The notes: generated by a model not told the origin, from the letters alone. A DNA stretch of 64,000 bases from an uncultured Allobosea sp. (GCF_945956895.1 NZ_CAMFJF010000016.1:1-64000), one strand, 5' to 3'; counted from the first letter of the stretch, positions 37,788 through 47,882 are shown. Program-made: numbers and translations.

Positions 37788-38768
37788 TTACGCAGCCTTG
37801 GCGAGAAAATCCTCGGCGTAGTGGCAGGCGACCTTGCGGCCGTCGATCTCGCGCTTTTCCGGGCGCTCGACACGGCAGCGGTCGGTCACGAAGGGGCAGC
37901 GCGTCGAGAAAACGCAGCCCTTCGGCGGGTTGAGCGGGGAGGGCAGCTCGCCGCGCAGGATGATGCGCTCGCGCTTGCCGGCATCGACGCGCGGCGTCGA
38001 GGCGAGCAGCGCCTGCGTATAGGGATGCAGCGGCCGCGCGTAGATGCGCTCCTTCGGGCCATGCTCGATGGCATTGCCGAGATACATCACCATCACGTCA
38101 TGGGCGATGTGACGGACGACGCTGAGATCATGCGAGATGAAGAGATAGGCAAGCTTCAGCTCGTCCTGCAGATCGGCCAGCAGGTTGAGCACTTGCGCCT
38201 GGATCGAGATGTCGAGCGCCGAGACCGGCTCGTCCGCCACCACGACCTTGGGCGAGAGGATCAACGCGCGCGCGATCGCGATGCGCTGGCGCTGGCCGCC
38301 CGAGAACATGTGCGGGTAGCGCGCATAATGCTCGGGCCGCAGGCCGACCTTGGCCATCATCGCGCGCGCCTTCTCGGTGCGCTCGGCGGGGGAAAGGTCG
38401 GTGTTGATCTTGAGCGGCTCCTCCAGGATCGTCCCGATCTTCTTGCGCGGATTGAGCGAGCCATAGGGGTTCTGGAACACGAACTGCACCGTGCGGCGCA
38501 AGCGCCGGCGCTCGCTTGCCGGCGGCGAGACGGCATCGAGCCCGTCCAGCGTCAGCGCGCCCGAGGTCGGCGTCTCGATCAGCGTCGCCATGCGCGCCAA
38601 GGTCGACTTTCCGCAGCCGGACTCGCCGACGACGGCAAGCGTGCGCCCGGCTTCGACGGCAAAGGAGACCTTGTTCACCGCCTGCAATTGCGCCGGGGCG
38701 CGGAAGAAGCCCTGCTTGACCGGATAGATCTGCGTCAGCTCGCGCGCTTCGATCACGGGATTGTTCAT
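37788..38768 (-). CDS. Dipeptide ABC transporter ATP-binding protein DppF
   Basis: The 326-aa ATPase has Walker [10 protein letters not shown] at about 53-61, signature [12 protein letters not shown], Walker [13 protein letters not shown], and the C-terminal [15 protein letters not shown] cluster. It overlaps dppD by four bases and is the last gene of the importer whose binding proteins resemble DppA. Confidence 0.93.
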   Translation of the reverse strand: MNNPVIEARELTQIYPVKQGFFRAPAQLQAVNKVSFAVEAGRTLAVVGESGCGKSTLARMATLIETPTSGALTLDGLDAVSPPASERRRLRRTVQFVFQNPYGSLNPRKKIGTILEEPLKINTDLSPAERTEKARAMMAKVGLRPEHYARYPHMFSGGQRQRIAIARALILSPKVVVADEPVSALDISIQAQVLNLLADLQDELKLAYLFISHDLSVVRHIAHDVMVMYLGNAIEHGPKERIYARPLHPYTQALLASTPRVDAGKRERIILRGELPSPLNPPKGCVFSTRCPFVTDRCRVERPEKREIDGRKVACHYAEDFLAKAA

Positions 38769-39787
38769 CGCGCGGCCTCCTGTGCCTGGGCGGCTTCGTC
38801 GCGGGCGCGCTCGGCGTCGCGGTTCGCATCGCCGAGCGGATAGTGGCAGCGCACGCGCCCATCTGCCCAGTTCCGGAGCTCCGGCTGGACATTGCGGGAA
38901 TGCTCGGTCGCATAGGCGCAGCGCGGGCTGAACAGGCAGCCCTTCGGCCGGTCGTTCAGGCCCGGCACCATGCCGGGGATGGTGGCAAGCCGCGTCGCAT
39001 CCTCGCTACGCTCCGGCAGGGCGGCGAGCAGGGCGGCGGAATAGGGGTGCTGCGGGTTGGCGAAGAGCGCGTCGACCTTGCGCTCCTCCATGATCTGCCC
39101 GGCATACATCACCATGATGCGCTGCGCCGTCTCGGCAACCACGCCCATGTTGTGGGTGATCAGCACGAGCGCCATGTTGCGCTCGCGCTGCAACGTCATC
39201 AGCAGTTCGAGGATCTGCGCCTGGATGGTGACGTCGAGCGCCGTCGTCGGCTCGTCGGCGATCAGCAGGCGTGGATTGCAGGCAATCGCCATCGCGATCA
39301 TCACGCGCTGGTTCATGCCGCCGGACATCTGATGCGGGAAGGCCTTGAGGCGGCTCTCCGGTGCCGGGATGCCGACCTGCTCCAGCAACTCGATCGAGCG
39401 GCGCTTTGCGGCCTTGCCGTCCATGCCCTCGTGCTTCCTGAGCGTCTCGGCGAGCTGGAAGCCGATGGTGAAGCATGGGTTCAGGCTGGTGCTCGGCTCC
39501 TGGAAGATCATCGCCACGTCCTTGCCGGTGAGCTGGCGGCGCTCGCGGGCGGACATGGTGAGGAGATCGCGGCCGTCGAAGCGCAGCTTGTCGGCGCGGA
39601 CGCGGCCGGGATAGCCGACGAGGCCCATCAGCGCGAGCATGGTCACGCTCTTGCCGGAGCCGGATTCACCGACCACGCCGAGCACCTCGCCCTCGTCGAG
39701 GGTGAGGTCGATGCGGTCGACGGCGCGGAGCGTTCCCTGGGAGGTCGGGAATTCGACGCTGAGGTTTTCGATTTCGAGAAGGGGCAT
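38765..39787 (-). CDS. Dipeptide ABC transporter ATP-binding protein DppD
   Basis: The 340-aa ATPase has Walker A GESGSGKS near 40, the signature [12 protein letters not shown] characteristic of DppD, and Walker [13 protein letters not shown]. The C-terminal cysteine cluster ([12 protein letters not shown]) is shorter than usual and is followed by a charged tail ending [12 protein letters not shown] residues. It pairs with DppF, and lies 4 bases after dppC. Confidence 0.93.
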   Translation of the reverse strand: MPLLEIENLSVEFPTSQGTLRAVDRIDLTLDEGEVLGVVGESGSGKSVTMLALMGLVGYPGRVRADKLRFDGRDLLTMSARERRQLTGKDVAMIFQEPSTSLNPCFTIGFQLAETLRKHEGMDGKAAKRRSIELLEQVGIPAPESRLKAFPHQMSGGMNQRVMIAMAIACNPRLLIADEPTTALDVTIQAQILELLMTLQRERNMALVLITHNMGVVAETAQRIMVMYAGQIMEERKVDALFANPQHPYSAALLAALPERSEDATRLATIPGMVPGLNDRPKGCLFSPRCAYATEHSRNVQPELRNWADGRVRCHYPLGDANRDAERARDEAAQAQEAAR

Positions 39788-39791
39788 GGGA

Positions 39792-40700
39792 TCAGCGCTT
39801 CAGCTTGGGGTCGAGCGCATCGCGCAGGCCGTCACCGAGAAGGTTGAAGGCGAGCACGGTGATGAGGATGGCGAGGCCGGGGAAGGTGACGACCCACCAG
39901 GCGCGCAGCACGAATTCGCGCGCGTCGGCGAGCATCGTGCCCCATTCCGGTGTCGGCGGCTGGGCGCCTAAGCCCAGGAAGCCCAGCGCGGCGGCATCGA
40001 GGATCGCCGTGGAGACGCCGAGCGTCGCCTGCACGATCAAGGGCGCTGCGCAGTTCGGCAGGATCTCGGAGAACATCAGCCGCACCGTCTGGGCGCCGCT
40101 GACCTGCGCGGCGACGACATAGTCCTTGCTCGCCTCGGCGATGACGGCGGCGCGGGTGATGCGGACATAGTGTGGCAGCACGACGATGGCGACCGCCAGC
40201 ATCGCGTTCATCAGGCCGGGGCCGAGGATCGCGACGATGACGATGGCGAGCAGCAGGCTCGGCATCGTCATCAGGATGTCCATCAGGCGCATGATCGCGA
40301 TATCGGCGAGGCCCTTGAAATAGCCGGCGATGAGGCCCAGCACGATCCCGACGACGATGGCGAGCGCGACGACAGCGATGCCGATGACGAGCGAGAGCCG
40401 CGCGCCATGGAGCAGGCGGGAGAGGATGTCGCGGCCGATCGCATCGGTGCCGAGCGGATAGGAGAGCGAGCCGCCTTCCTGCCAGAACGGCGGCTTCAGG
40501 AAGACTGCGTTGTTGGTCAGGTTCGGATCATGCGGCGCGATCCACGGCGCGAACAGCGCGCAGAGCAGCACCAGAACGATGACGACGAGGCCGGCGACGG
40601 CGCCGCGATTGGCGCTGAAATAGGTCCAGAATTCGCGCAGCGGATGCGGCGGCGCGACGCTGGGCGCGGCAGCCGGGATTTTGAGGGTTTCGGTGCTCAT
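39792..40700 (-). CDS. Dipeptide ABC transporter permease DppC
   Basis: This 302-aa permease has a long first helix ([20 protein letters not shown]), the DppC motif [19 protein letters not shown], and an ATPase-contacting loop near [17 protein letters not shown]. It belongs to the operon dppA-dppA-dppB-dppC-dppD-dppF on the minus strand, 39 bases after dppB. Confidence 0.93.
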   Translation of the reverse strand: MSTETLKIPAAAPSVAPPHPLREFWTYFSANRGAVAGLVVIVLVLLCALFAPWIAPHDPNLTNNAVFLKPPFWQEGGSLSYPLGTDAIGRDILSRLLHGARLSLVIGIAVVALAIVVGIVLGLIAGYFKGLADIAIMRLMDILMTMPSLLLAIVIVAILGPGLMNAMLAVAIVVLPHYVRITRAAVIAEASKDYVVAAQVSGAQTVRLMFSEILPNCAAPLIVQATLGVSTAILDAAALGFLGLGAQPPTPEWGTMLADAREFVLRAWWVVTFPGLAILITVLAFNLLGDGLRDALDPKLKR

Positions 40701-40739
40701 GCGGTCAGGCTCCGATGGGAGCGAAAGGGGAATGGCGGT

Positions 40740-41750
40740 TCATCGGGCGTGCCTGATGCGCGGGTTGATCAGGCCGTAGAGGAGGTCGACGAAGAGGTTG
40801 ACGCTCATCACCACGACGCCGAGCAGCAGCGTCCCCCCTTGGAGCACGGGATAGTCGCGCCGGCTGATCGCCTCGATCAGCCATTTGCCGACGCCGGGCC
40901 AGGAGAAGATCGTCTCGGTCAGGATCGCGCCGGTGAAGAGCGCGCCGACCTGCAGGCCGATGACGGTGACGATCGGGATCAGAGCGTTGCGCAGCGCGTG
41001 CAAGGCGACGACCCGGATCGGCGCCATGCCCTTGGCGCGGGCCGTGCGGATATAGTCCTCGCCGAGCACCTCGAGCATCGCCGAGCGGGTCATGCGGGCG
41101 ATGACCGCGAGCGGCACCGTGCCGAGCACGATCGCCGGCAGGACGAGATGCGCCAGCGCCGACCAGAAGGCGTCGATATCGCCGGCGAGCAGGCTGTCGA
41201 CAGTCAGGAAGCCGGTCACCGGTTCGATGAAATATTGCACAGCGATGCGGCCCGAGACCGGCGTGATGCCGAGCTGGACCGAGAACAGCAGGATCAGCAG
41301 CAGGCCCCACCAGAAGATCGGCATCGAATAGCCGGTCAGCGATATCCCCATCACGCCATGGTCGAAGATCGAGTTTCGCTTCACGGCGGCGATGATGCCG
41401 GCGGGCAGGCCGACGAACAGCGCGATCAGGATGGCGCAGAGCGCGAGCTCGATCGTGGCCGGAAAGAGCTGGCCGAACTCGGTCAGCACGTTCTCGCGGG
41501 TGACGATCGATTTGCCGAGATCGCCCTGGACGACGCGCTCGATATATTTGCCGTACTGGACGAGCAGCGGCCGGTCGAGCCCGTATTCGGTCAGGAGCTG
41601 GGCGTGGCGGGCGGCGTCGATGCCGCGTTCGCCGGCCATGGTCTCGATCGGGTCGCCGGGAACGAGGCGGACGAGGAAGAAGGCCAGCAGCGTGATGCCG
41701 ATGAAGGTCGGGACGACCAGGCTCAGCCGTGTGAAGATGAAGCGCAGCAT
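40740..41750 (-). CDS. Dipeptide ABC transporter permease DppB
   Basis: The 336-aa permease begins MLRFIFTRLSLVVPTFIGIT, the usual DppB N-terminal helix, with a following periplasmic loop containing DPIETMAGE and an ATPase loop near RTARAKGMAPIRVVALHAL. It is separated from the upstream binding-protein gene by 281 bases containing a hairpin, so expression relative to the binding protein is probably lowered. Confidence 0.93.
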   Translation of the reverse strand: MLRFIFTRLSLVVPTFIGITLLAFFLVRLVPGDPIETMAGERGIDAARHAQLLTEYGLDRPLLVQYGKYIERVVQGDLGKSIVTRENVLTEFGQLFPATIELALCAILIALFVGLPAGIIAAVKRNSIFDHGVMGISLTGYSMPIFWWGLLLILLFSVQLGITPVSGRIAVQYFIEPVTGFLTVDSLLAGDIDAFWSALAHLVLPAIVLGTVPLAVIARMTRSAMLEVLGEDYIRTARAKGMAPIRVVALHALRNALIPIVTVIGLQVGALFTGAILTETIFSWPGVGKWLIEAISRRDYPVLQGGTLLLGVVVMSVNLFVDLLYGLINPRIRHAR

Positions 41751-41975
41751 GGTTCTGCCATTCTTATCGGCCGGAGCAGGGCGTTCCCGCGGCCTGTTAT
41801 GTCATTTTAGTCGAGTTCGAATTCCGGCGCAGCGGAAACACCAGAATCCGCGAAAGATCAAGAACGCGGCGACAAAATCGGTGGAACAGAGCGATCAGGC
41901 GGGGTTCAGCCGTCTTGCCGGGCGAAAGACTTGGAAAACGCGGCAGATTTCGACGCAACAATCTGAATGCGGGAG

Positions 41976-42012
41976 GCGGCGGCAGGGTAATGAATCCCCG
42001 CCGGCGCTTTTT
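41976..42012. terminator. Stem-loop between binding-protein and permease genes of the dpp operon
   Basis: GCGGCGGCAGGG and CCCCGCCGGCGC pair at 10 of 12 positions around an 8-base loop, and TTTTT follows on the plus strand. No plus-strand gene precedes it. Read on the minus strand it lies just after the stop of the second dppA and before dppB, as expected for a structure that holds back or stabilises the abundant binding-protein message. Confidence 0.5.
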
Positions 42013-42031
42013 GTTGATCGGAGCGTCGCCG

Positions 42032-43648
42032 TTACTTGGCGATGGAGACGCCGTAGAAGGGCTGTCCGCCGAAGAAGTGGATCTTGTAGTCCTTCACTTC
42101 CTTGCGCACCGGCGTGAAGGCCTGCGCATTGGCGAAGAGCAGGCCCGCGACATCCTCGTGGAACAGTTCCTGGAAGCGCTTGTAGAGCTTGGAGCGCTCG
42201 CCCTGGTCGGTAATCGTGCTGGCCTTGGCCAGCGCGTCGGATGCTTCCTGGTTGCACCAGCGGGCGCGGTTGGCGCCGGTCTTCACGCCTTCGCAGGTCC
42301 AGCCCGAAAGCAGGATCTGGCTCGGGTCGGGATAGTCCCAGGTATAGCCGAACATCCCGACTTCATGATCACCGGCCCGGCCGCGCTTGAGATACTCGCC
42401 CCACTCGAAGGTCTGGATCGTCGCCTTGACGCCGATCTTGGCCCAGTCGGCCTGGATCAGCTCGGCTGCGCGCCGGCCGTTCGGCATATAGGCGCGGACG
42501 ACGGGAATGGCCCAGAGCGTCGTCTCGAAGCCCTCCGCGAGGCCGGCCTCCTTCAAGAGCGCCTTGGCCTTCTCGGGGTCGTAGGGGCGCGGCTTCAGGT
42601 CCGCGTTATGCGACCAGAGCGAGGGCGGTACCGCCGCGGCGGCCGCCTTGCCGGTGCCCTGGTAGACCGCGTCGATGATCGCCGGGATGTTGGTCGCATA
42701 GGCCAGGGCCTCGCGCACCCGCTTGTCGCCGAAGGGCTTCTTCTGCTGGTTGAAGGCGAGGAAACTCTGGTCGGCGATGCTGCCTTGCAGGAGATTGATC
42801 GTCGGTTCCGTCTTCATCGCCGGCAGGTCGCCGGGATTGGGATAGCGCGCGATCTGGCATTCGCCGGAGCGCACCTTGGCGAAGCGCACCGCGGCATCCG
42901 GCGTGATCACGAAGATCAGGTCGTTGACCAGCGCCATGCGGTCGCGATTGCCGACGGCCTTGGTCCAGTGGTCCGGCACCGCCTTGAAGCGGATCACGGC
43001 GTCCTTCTGGTAGGAGACGAGCGAGAACGGCCCGGTGCCGATCGGCGCGAAATCGAGCTGCTCGGGGGTTCCGGCCTTCAGCATCGCGGCGCCGTATTCG
43101 GCCGAGAGGATCGACATCGGCTCCACCGAGAGCGCCGAGAGCAGTGGCGAGTTCGGCTTGGTCAGGGTCAGCTTGACCGTGTAATCGTCGAGCTTCTCGA
43201 TCGCCTTCAGGCTCGGCTTCACGATTTCGGCGAAGAACTGGTAGTTGCCGCTGCCGACCTTGTTGAAGGGATGGGCGGGGTCGAGCATGCGCTGGAACGA
43301 GAAGATCACGTCGTCGGCGTTAAAGTCCCGTGTCGGCGTGAAGGTCTTGCTGGCGTGCCATTTCACGCCCTTGCGCAGCTTGAAGGTGTAGGTCAGCGCA
43401 TCGTCGGAGATCGTCCAGGACTCGGCCAGGCTCGGGATGATCTGCGATCCCCCACGCTCCGTCGCCGTCAGCCGTTCGTAGATCTGCGCGGCCACGTCAT
43501 AGGCGGTGTTCTGGCTGCTGAACTGGGGGTTCAGGAAGTCGGGGCTGGCCTCGGAGCAGACCACGAGCGCCTGGGCACTGGCGATGGCGGGCAGCAACAG
43601 GGCACTGAGCCCCAGCGTCAGGGCAAGTGAACGGGCGCGAACGGGCAT
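42032..43648 (-). CDS. Dipeptide-binding protein DppA (second copy)
   Basis: This 538-aa precursor has a signal peptide ending AIASA before QALVVCSEASPDFLNPQ. That mature start closely resembles E. coli DppA. Family 5 motifs GVKWHASKTFTPTRDFNADD and IGTGPFSLVSYQKDAVIRFK are clear. It is paralogous to the next gene (43883-45475) and both would feed the DppBCDF membrane complex. The ATG at 43648 is used because the signal peptide begins there. Confidence 0.92.
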   Translation of the reverse strand: MPVRARSLALTLGLSALLLPAIASAQALVVCSEASPDFLNPQFSSQNTAYDVAAQIYERLTATERGGSQIIPSLAESWTISDDALTYTFKLRKGVKWHASKTFTPTRDFNADDVIFSFQRMLDPAHPFNKVGSGNYQFFAEIVKPSLKAIEKLDDYTVKLTLTKPNSPLLSALSVEPMSILSAEYGAAMLKAGTPEQLDFAPIGTGPFSLVSYQKDAVIRFKAVPDHWTKAVGNRDRMALVNDLIFVITPDAAVRFAKVRSGECQIARYPNPGDLPAMKTEPTINLLQGSIADQSFLAFNQQKKPFGDKRVREALAYATNIPAIIDAVYQGTGKAAAAAVPPSLWSHNADLKPRPYDPEKAKALLKEAGLAEGFETTLWAIPVVRAYMPNGRRAAELIQADWAKIGVKATIQTFEWGEYLKRGRAGDHEVGMFGYTWDYPDPSQILLSGWTCEGVKTGANRARWCNQEASDALAKASTITDQGERSKLYKRFQELFHEDVAGLLFANAQAFTPVRKEVKDYKIHFFGGQPFYGVSIAK

Positions 43649-43690
43649 GGGCGGTTCTCTCGGGACAGGCAGGGGAGATGGATCGGGCGC

Positions 43691-43746
43691 GGGGCATCGT
43701 GCCCCATCGTCTCCACCTCCTGGAGCGCGGCCCCGGTGGGGCCGCG
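43691..43746. other. Two GC hairpins between the tandem dppA genes
   Basis: GGGGCATCGTGCCCC (43691-43705) is a 6-bp stem with a 3-base loop. CGCGGCCCC at 43726-43734 pairs perfectly with GGGGCCGCG at 43738-43746. No T-run follows on the minus strand. Both lie in the 234-base gap between the two binding-protein genes and may act as mRNA-stabilising or attenuating structures. Confidence 0.45.
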
Positions 43747-43882
43747 TCGTTTGGCATGCATCAGCCGCGCCAGCTCGCGATGCGGCCGGAGCATCGGGCG
43801 GAAACATGTCCGATGCCGTGTGACAGCGAGCCCGATCGCCGCTTTGCGTCCGGTGGGACGTGCGGCGATCGAGCGCCGCGGC

Positions 43883-45475
43883 TCACTTGCCGATATCGAC
43901 GCCGTAGAAGGTGTGGCGGCCGAACGGCGAGAGCTTGAAGTCCTTCACTTCCTTGCGGACGGGCTTCAGCTGCACCGCATGCGCAATGGTGAACCAGGGC
44001 GACTGCTCCTTGAAGATTACCTGCGCCTGCCGGTAGAGCTTGTCGCGCTCGGCCTGGTTGGTGACGGTCTTCGCCTTCGCCACCAGCTCCTCGAAGGGTT
44101 GGTAGCAGAACTTGGCGACGTTCGAGCCGTTGGTCTTGGCCGAGTCGCAACCCAGCAGCGTGTGCAGAAAGTTGTCCGGGTCGCCGTTGTCGCCGGTCCA
44201 GCCGAGCATGCCCGTCTGGTGCTCGCCCGCCTGCATGCGCTTGCGGTACTCGCCCCACTCGAAGCTCTTGATCTCGGCCTTGACGCCGACCTTGGCCAGG
44301 TCCGCCTGCATCAGCTCGGCGATGCGCTTGGCGTTCGGGTTGTAGGGGCGCTGCACCGGCATGGCCCAGAGATCGATCTCGAGGCCGTTCGGATAGCCGG
44401 CCGCGGCCAGCTCCTTCTTGGCCGCCTCCGGATCATAGGGGTCGTCCTTGATGGTCTCGTTATAGGACCACATCGACGGCGGGATCGGATTGGTCGCCGC
44501 GACGCCGCTCGACAGGTAGACCGCGTCGATGATCGCCTTCTTGTTGATCGCCTTGTTGATGGCGCGGCGGACCTTGACGTCATCGAAGGGCTTCTTGGTG
44601 GTGTTGTAGGCGAGATAGCCGATGTTCAGGCCGGGCTGCTCCAGGATCTGGACATTGGCGTCCTTCTTGATCGCTTCGAGATCGGCCGGGTTCGGATAGG
44701 GCATGACATGGCATTCGCCCTTCTGGAGCTTGGCCCAGCGCACCGAGGCGTCCGGCGTGATCGCGAAGATCAGGTCGTCGATCTTGGCCTTGCCAGCCCA
44801 GTAGTCGGGGTTGGCCTTGTAGCGGATGATCGCGTCCTTCTGGTACTGCACCAGAGAGAACGGACCGGTGCCGATCGGGTCCTGGTCGAGCTTCTCGGGC
44901 GTGCCCGCCTTCAGCATCGCATCGGCATATTCCTTCGACTGCACGCTGGCATATTGCATGGCGAGGTCGGCGAGGAACGGCGCTTCCGGCTGGTTGAGCG
45001 TGATCTTGACCGTGTAGTCATCGACCTTCTGGACCGACTTCAGCAGCTTGGGCATGCCCATGTCGTTGAAATAGGAGTGGTTCGAGCTGGTCACCTTGAA
45101 GAACGGATGATCTTCCTTCCACTGCCGCTCGATCATGAAGATGATGTCGTCGGCATTGAAGTTGCGCGTCGGTTTGAAGTTCTTGTTCGACTGCCACTTG
45201 ACGTTCTTGCGCAGGTGGAAGGTGTAGGTCAGGCCATCCGGCGAGATGTCCCACTTCTCCGCAAGCGCCGGCTCGACCTTGGTGCCGCCGCGCTCGAACT
45301 GCACGATTGTGTCGTAGATCTGGGTGTTCGCATCGAAGGACGTGCCGGTGGTGTTGACGCTCGGCGCGAAGTTCTCGGGGCTGCCCTCCGAGCAATACAC
45401 CAGCGTCTTCGCCATCAGCGGCTGCGCCGCCATCAGCGCGGAGGCCGACAGCGTCGCCAACAGAATTTTCTTCAT
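43883..45475 (-). CDS. Dipeptide-binding protein DppA (first copy)
   Basis: The 530-aa precursor starts MKKILLATLSASALMAAQ, with cleavage after PLMA. The mature N-terminus KTLVYCSEGSPENFAPS is nearly that of E. coli DppA. Landmarks are NVKWQSNKNFKPTRNFNADD, IGTGPFSLVQYQKDAIIRYK and the final FGRHTFYGVDIGK. As promoter-proximal gene it is probably the most highly expressed of the operon. The two copies may differ in peptide or haem specificity. Confidence 0.94.
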   Translation of the reverse strand: MKKILLATLSASALMAAQPLMAKTLVYCSEGSPENFAPSVNTTGTSFDANTQIYDTIVQFERGGTKVEPALAEKWDISPDGLTYTFHLRKNVKWQSNKNFKPTRNFNADDIIFMIERQWKEDHPFFKVTSSNHSYFNDMGMPKLLKSVQKVDDYTVKITLNQPEAPFLADLAMQYASVQSKEYADAMLKAGTPEKLDQDPIGTGPFSLVQYQKDAIIRYKANPDYWAGKAKIDDLIFAITPDASVRWAKLQKGECHVMPYPNPADLEAIKKDANVQILEQPGLNIGYLAYNTTKKPFDDVKVRRAINKAINKKAIIDAVYLSSGVAATNPIPPSMWSYNETIKDDPYDPEAAKKELAAAGYPNGLEIDLWAMPVQRPYNPNAKRIAELMQADLAKVGVKAEIKSFEWGEYRKRMQAGEHQTGMLGWTGDNGDPDNFLHTLLGCDSAKTNGSNVAKFCYQPFEELVAKAKTVTNQAERDKLYRQAQVIFKEQSPWFTIAHAVQLKPVRKEVKDFKLSPFGRHTFYGVDIGK

Positions 45476-45675
45476 GGATGTCTCCTTGAACGCCTCTCCG
45501 CCCTCGTGAGGGCGATGAACGGCCCCGTTGTATCGGAAGCTTCGTGGGCGGAATTCCCCGAGCTGCCTTGTCTACAGCTTATTGAAAGAACGGGGGCGCG
45601 GATAGTCGTCTCCGCAGGTTCCAGGGCGACCTGCAGAGGGAGGGTAAATGACGATGTGGGCGGTGTCGGCGCCGC

Positions 45676-46341
45676 TCAGAGAACGTCGCGCACCCGGATC
45701 AGCGTGGTGTCCATATGGCGGCCGATCGCCTCGGACAGGGCGTCCGCATCGCGTTTCAGCAGGGCGGCCATCATGTCCTCGTGCTCGGCCACGGCGCCGG
45801 CCCATTTTTCCGGGCCTTCATTGCCGATGAAGCGCAGCCGTTTGATCCGGGCCTGCAGGTTGGTGTGCATCTCCGACAGCACGGCGTTGCCGGAAGCGGC
45901 GACAATGGCGCTGTGGATCGCCTGGTTCAGCTTGAAATAGTCGAGCCGATCGCGCGTTGCGTACAGCGCCAGCATGTCCCGGTGCAGCTTATGGATCGCC
46001 TCGATCGTCGCGTCGCTGGCCGCGGTGCAGGCGATGCGGCCGCCGAGCTGTTCCAGGCTCTTGATGACTTCGAGGATGTCGGCAAGGTCGCGCGCCGAGA
46101 ACTTGCGGACGATCGCGCCCTTGGCCGGAAGGATCTCGACCAGTCCTTCGCTCGCCAGCGTCTTGATCGCCTCGCGCAGCGGCGTCCGCGAGACGCCGAG
46201 CTGGGCGCCGACCTGGCCCTCGTTGATGCGCTGGCCAGGAGCGAGCCGCCCCTCGATGATCATGTCGCGCAAGCGCTCCAGCACCTCGTCATGGAGGGTC
46301 CGTCGCATGATCGGGGGATAATCGGCCGCCGTCTCGCTCAT
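45676..46341 (-). CDS. GntR/FCD-family regulator of the PdxA-TctABC module
   Basis: This 221-aa protein has an N-terminal winged helix (NEGQVGAQLGVSRTPLREAI at about 41-60) and a C-terminal FCD helical domain with metal-type residues (DYFKLNQAIHSAIVAASGN, EHEDMMAALLKRD, GRHM). GGAG lies 6 bases before ATG 46341. It follows the SAF-domain dehydrogenase by 52 bases on the same strand and lies close to the divergent promoter with the palindrome at 47865-47882, its likely target. Confidence 0.9.
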   Translation of the reverse strand: MSETAADYPPIMRRTLHDEVLERLRDMIIEGRLAPGQRINEGQVGAQLGVSRTPLREAIKTLASEGLVEILPAKGAIVRKFSARDLADILEVIKSLEQLGGRIACTAASDATIEAIHKLHRDMLALYATRDRLDYFKLNQAIHSAIVAASGNAVLSEMHTNLQARIKRLRFIGNEGPEKWAGAVAEHEDMMAALLKRDADALSEAIGRHMDTTLIRVRDVL

Positions 46342-46393
46342 CGTTGCTCCACTGTTTCCGGCCACTCCGTTACGGCATGCGGCTTCCGCGCTG

Positions 46394-47800
46394 TCAAACG
46401 GCCGGGCTGTTTCCGGCTGCGAAGAGCGCATCCTGCCGCCGGCGCATTGCCTGCAGCCCGGAATCCTCGGGGATCGCGACATCGCCGAGGCGGATCGCCT
46501 CGCCGGCCTTGACCGCATTGACGAGTTGCCGGTCGGCGACGAGGTAGAACGGAGCAGGGCGGTCGTTCGCGAGTGCCGCAGCGGGCCTCACTTCGGCGCC
46601 GACGCCATCGATGCTGTGATGATGCCCGCCCATCTTGAGGACCGTGCCGGCGGCGAGATCATGTTGCGCCACGGCGACGAGGTCCTGCCGTGGCCGGTAA
46701 TCGTCGCCATAGCCGGAGCGACTGAGGCCGGCGGCATCGAGGATCGAGGTGGCGACTTCCACACCCAACAGGTGGCGCGGCAGGTAGAGCGCGGCCGTCC
46801 TGCCACTGCGGCTGACGACATGGCCCTTGCCGGCAAGCATCTCCCAGGTCTCGGCATTGTCTGAGCGTACGACGATGAAGACGCCGCCGGCGAAGCTCGC
46901 CTCCTCCGCCAGCCGCAGGTGGTGGAACACGTCGATCCGGCGCGTGCCGCCCATCAAGCCGCCCTCGCTGCGTTCGGCGAAGAGATCGGCCAGTTCCGGT
47001 ACCCGAGCCGGCGGCGCATGGAAGCCGGCGGCATCGGCGGAAAAGCCGAGAGTATTGGCGACCAGCGTCATTTCGCAGAGATCGGGCACGGCCCTTAAGG
47101 GGAAGGCCTCGCCAAGGATGCGCGCGCGCTCGGCGGCATTGGCGGTGATGGAGCGCGAGCCCGGCAGCCAATATTCGCGCAGCGCCGGCAGCGAACGGGT
47201 CAGGCCATTGCAGGTAACGTTGCCGGTCGCGGCATCCAGCACGAAATCGTATTCGCTCGATTTGCCGGCGGCGATGATCTCGAGGCCGATCACCTCGGCC
47301 CAGCTCGCCAGCGCGATCAGCAGGCTCGGCTGGTCGCCATCGACCGGCGTCACCACGACGTTCTTGTCGCGGGCGAGGCGCGCCAGTCCCGGCCCGACGA
47401 CGCTGTCGGCCTCCTTCGAGACCAGCGCGACATGGCGCTTCGCATCGATCGCGGCGAGGCTGTGCCGCGTCGCGGCTTCCGGGCTCCCGGTCGCCTCGAC
47501 GAGAAGCGTGAAGGGTAGTTCCATGACGATATCGAGGCTCGCCGAGGCGACGCACTTTCCGGCACTCCAGGCGGCTTTCGCCTCGGGCCCGGTCCGACAC
47601 AGCGCAATCTCGTGAGGCTCGAAACCGGCGGCGGCGAAAGCCTTGCCGGCCGCTTCGGTCGTGACGTCCACCGCGATGCGCGCATTGACCAGACGCGTCC
47701 GGCGCGATTGCGCGAGATAGCTGCGCCCGAAGCTGCCGCTGCCGACGAGGCAGGTTTCGACCGGTTCGCTGATCCCGGCGTAATGCGCATGAAAATTCAT
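46394..47800 (-). CDS. NAD(P)-dependent dehydrogenase with C-terminal SAF domain
   Basis: The 468-aa protein has an N-terminal Rossmann motif GSGSFGRS near residues 22-29 and a homoserine-dehydrogenase-like middle (LVEATGSPEAATRHSLAA, HVALVSKEADSVVG). A C-terminal SAF (antifreeze-like/NeuB) domain covers about residues 385-460 (AAGTVLKMGGHHHSIDGVGA, VKAGEAIRLGDVAIPED). This architecture occurs beside PdxA-family and carbohydrate-acid genes, but its reaction is not established to my knowledge. The start at 47800 has GAGGAGG directly upstream. It is divergent from the PdxA-family gene and probably oxidises a hydroxy acid imported by TctABC. Confidence 0.8.
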   Translation of the reverse strand: MNFHAHYAGISEPVETCLVGSGSFGRSYLAQSRRTRLVNARIAVDVTTEAAGKAFAAAGFEPHEIALCRTGPEAKAAWSAGKCVASASLDIVMELPFTLLVEATGSPEAATRHSLAAIDAKRHVALVSKEADSVVGPGLARLARDKNVVVTPVDGDQPSLLIALASWAEVIGLEIIAAGKSSEYDFVLDAATGNVTCNGLTRSLPALREYWLPGSRSITANAAERARILGEAFPLRAVPDLCEMTLVANTLGFSADAAGFHAPPARVPELADLFAERSEGGLMGGTRRIDVFHHLRLAEEASFAGGVFIVVRSDNAETWEMLAGKGHVVSRSGRTAALYLPRHLLGVEVATSILDAAGLSRSGYGDDYRPRQDLVAVAQHDLAAGTVLKMGGHHHSIDGVGAEVRPAAALANDRPAPFYLVADRQLVNAVKAGEAIRLGDVAIPEDSGLQAMRRRQDALFAAGNSPAV

Positions 47801-47864
47801 CGGCCCTCCTCCGGCGCGGCCCGATCCGCAGCCCGCGCTTGCCGCATGAGTACATCGATTTTGA

Positions 47865-47882
47865 TATGCTGCATACAGCATA
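47865..47882. promoter_or_regulatory. Palindromic operator in the divergent promoter
   Basis: TATGCTGCATACAGCATA consists of perfect 7-bp arms (TATGCTG, CAGCATA) around CATA. It lies 65 bases upstream of the SAF dehydrogenase and 70 bases upstream of the PdxA-family gene. Size, symmetry and the central GCATAC match operators bound by FCD-type GntR repressors, and such a gene is at 45676-46341. Confidence 0.65.

Noticed and set aside
41976-42012. Terminator of a plus-strand gene
   Set aside because: The T-run is on the plus strand, but no plus-strand gene precedes it; a role in the minus-strand dpp message is more likely.
43736-45940. 734-codon plus-strand open frame
   Set aside because: Antisense to dppA; low-complexity, no motif, caused by high GC.
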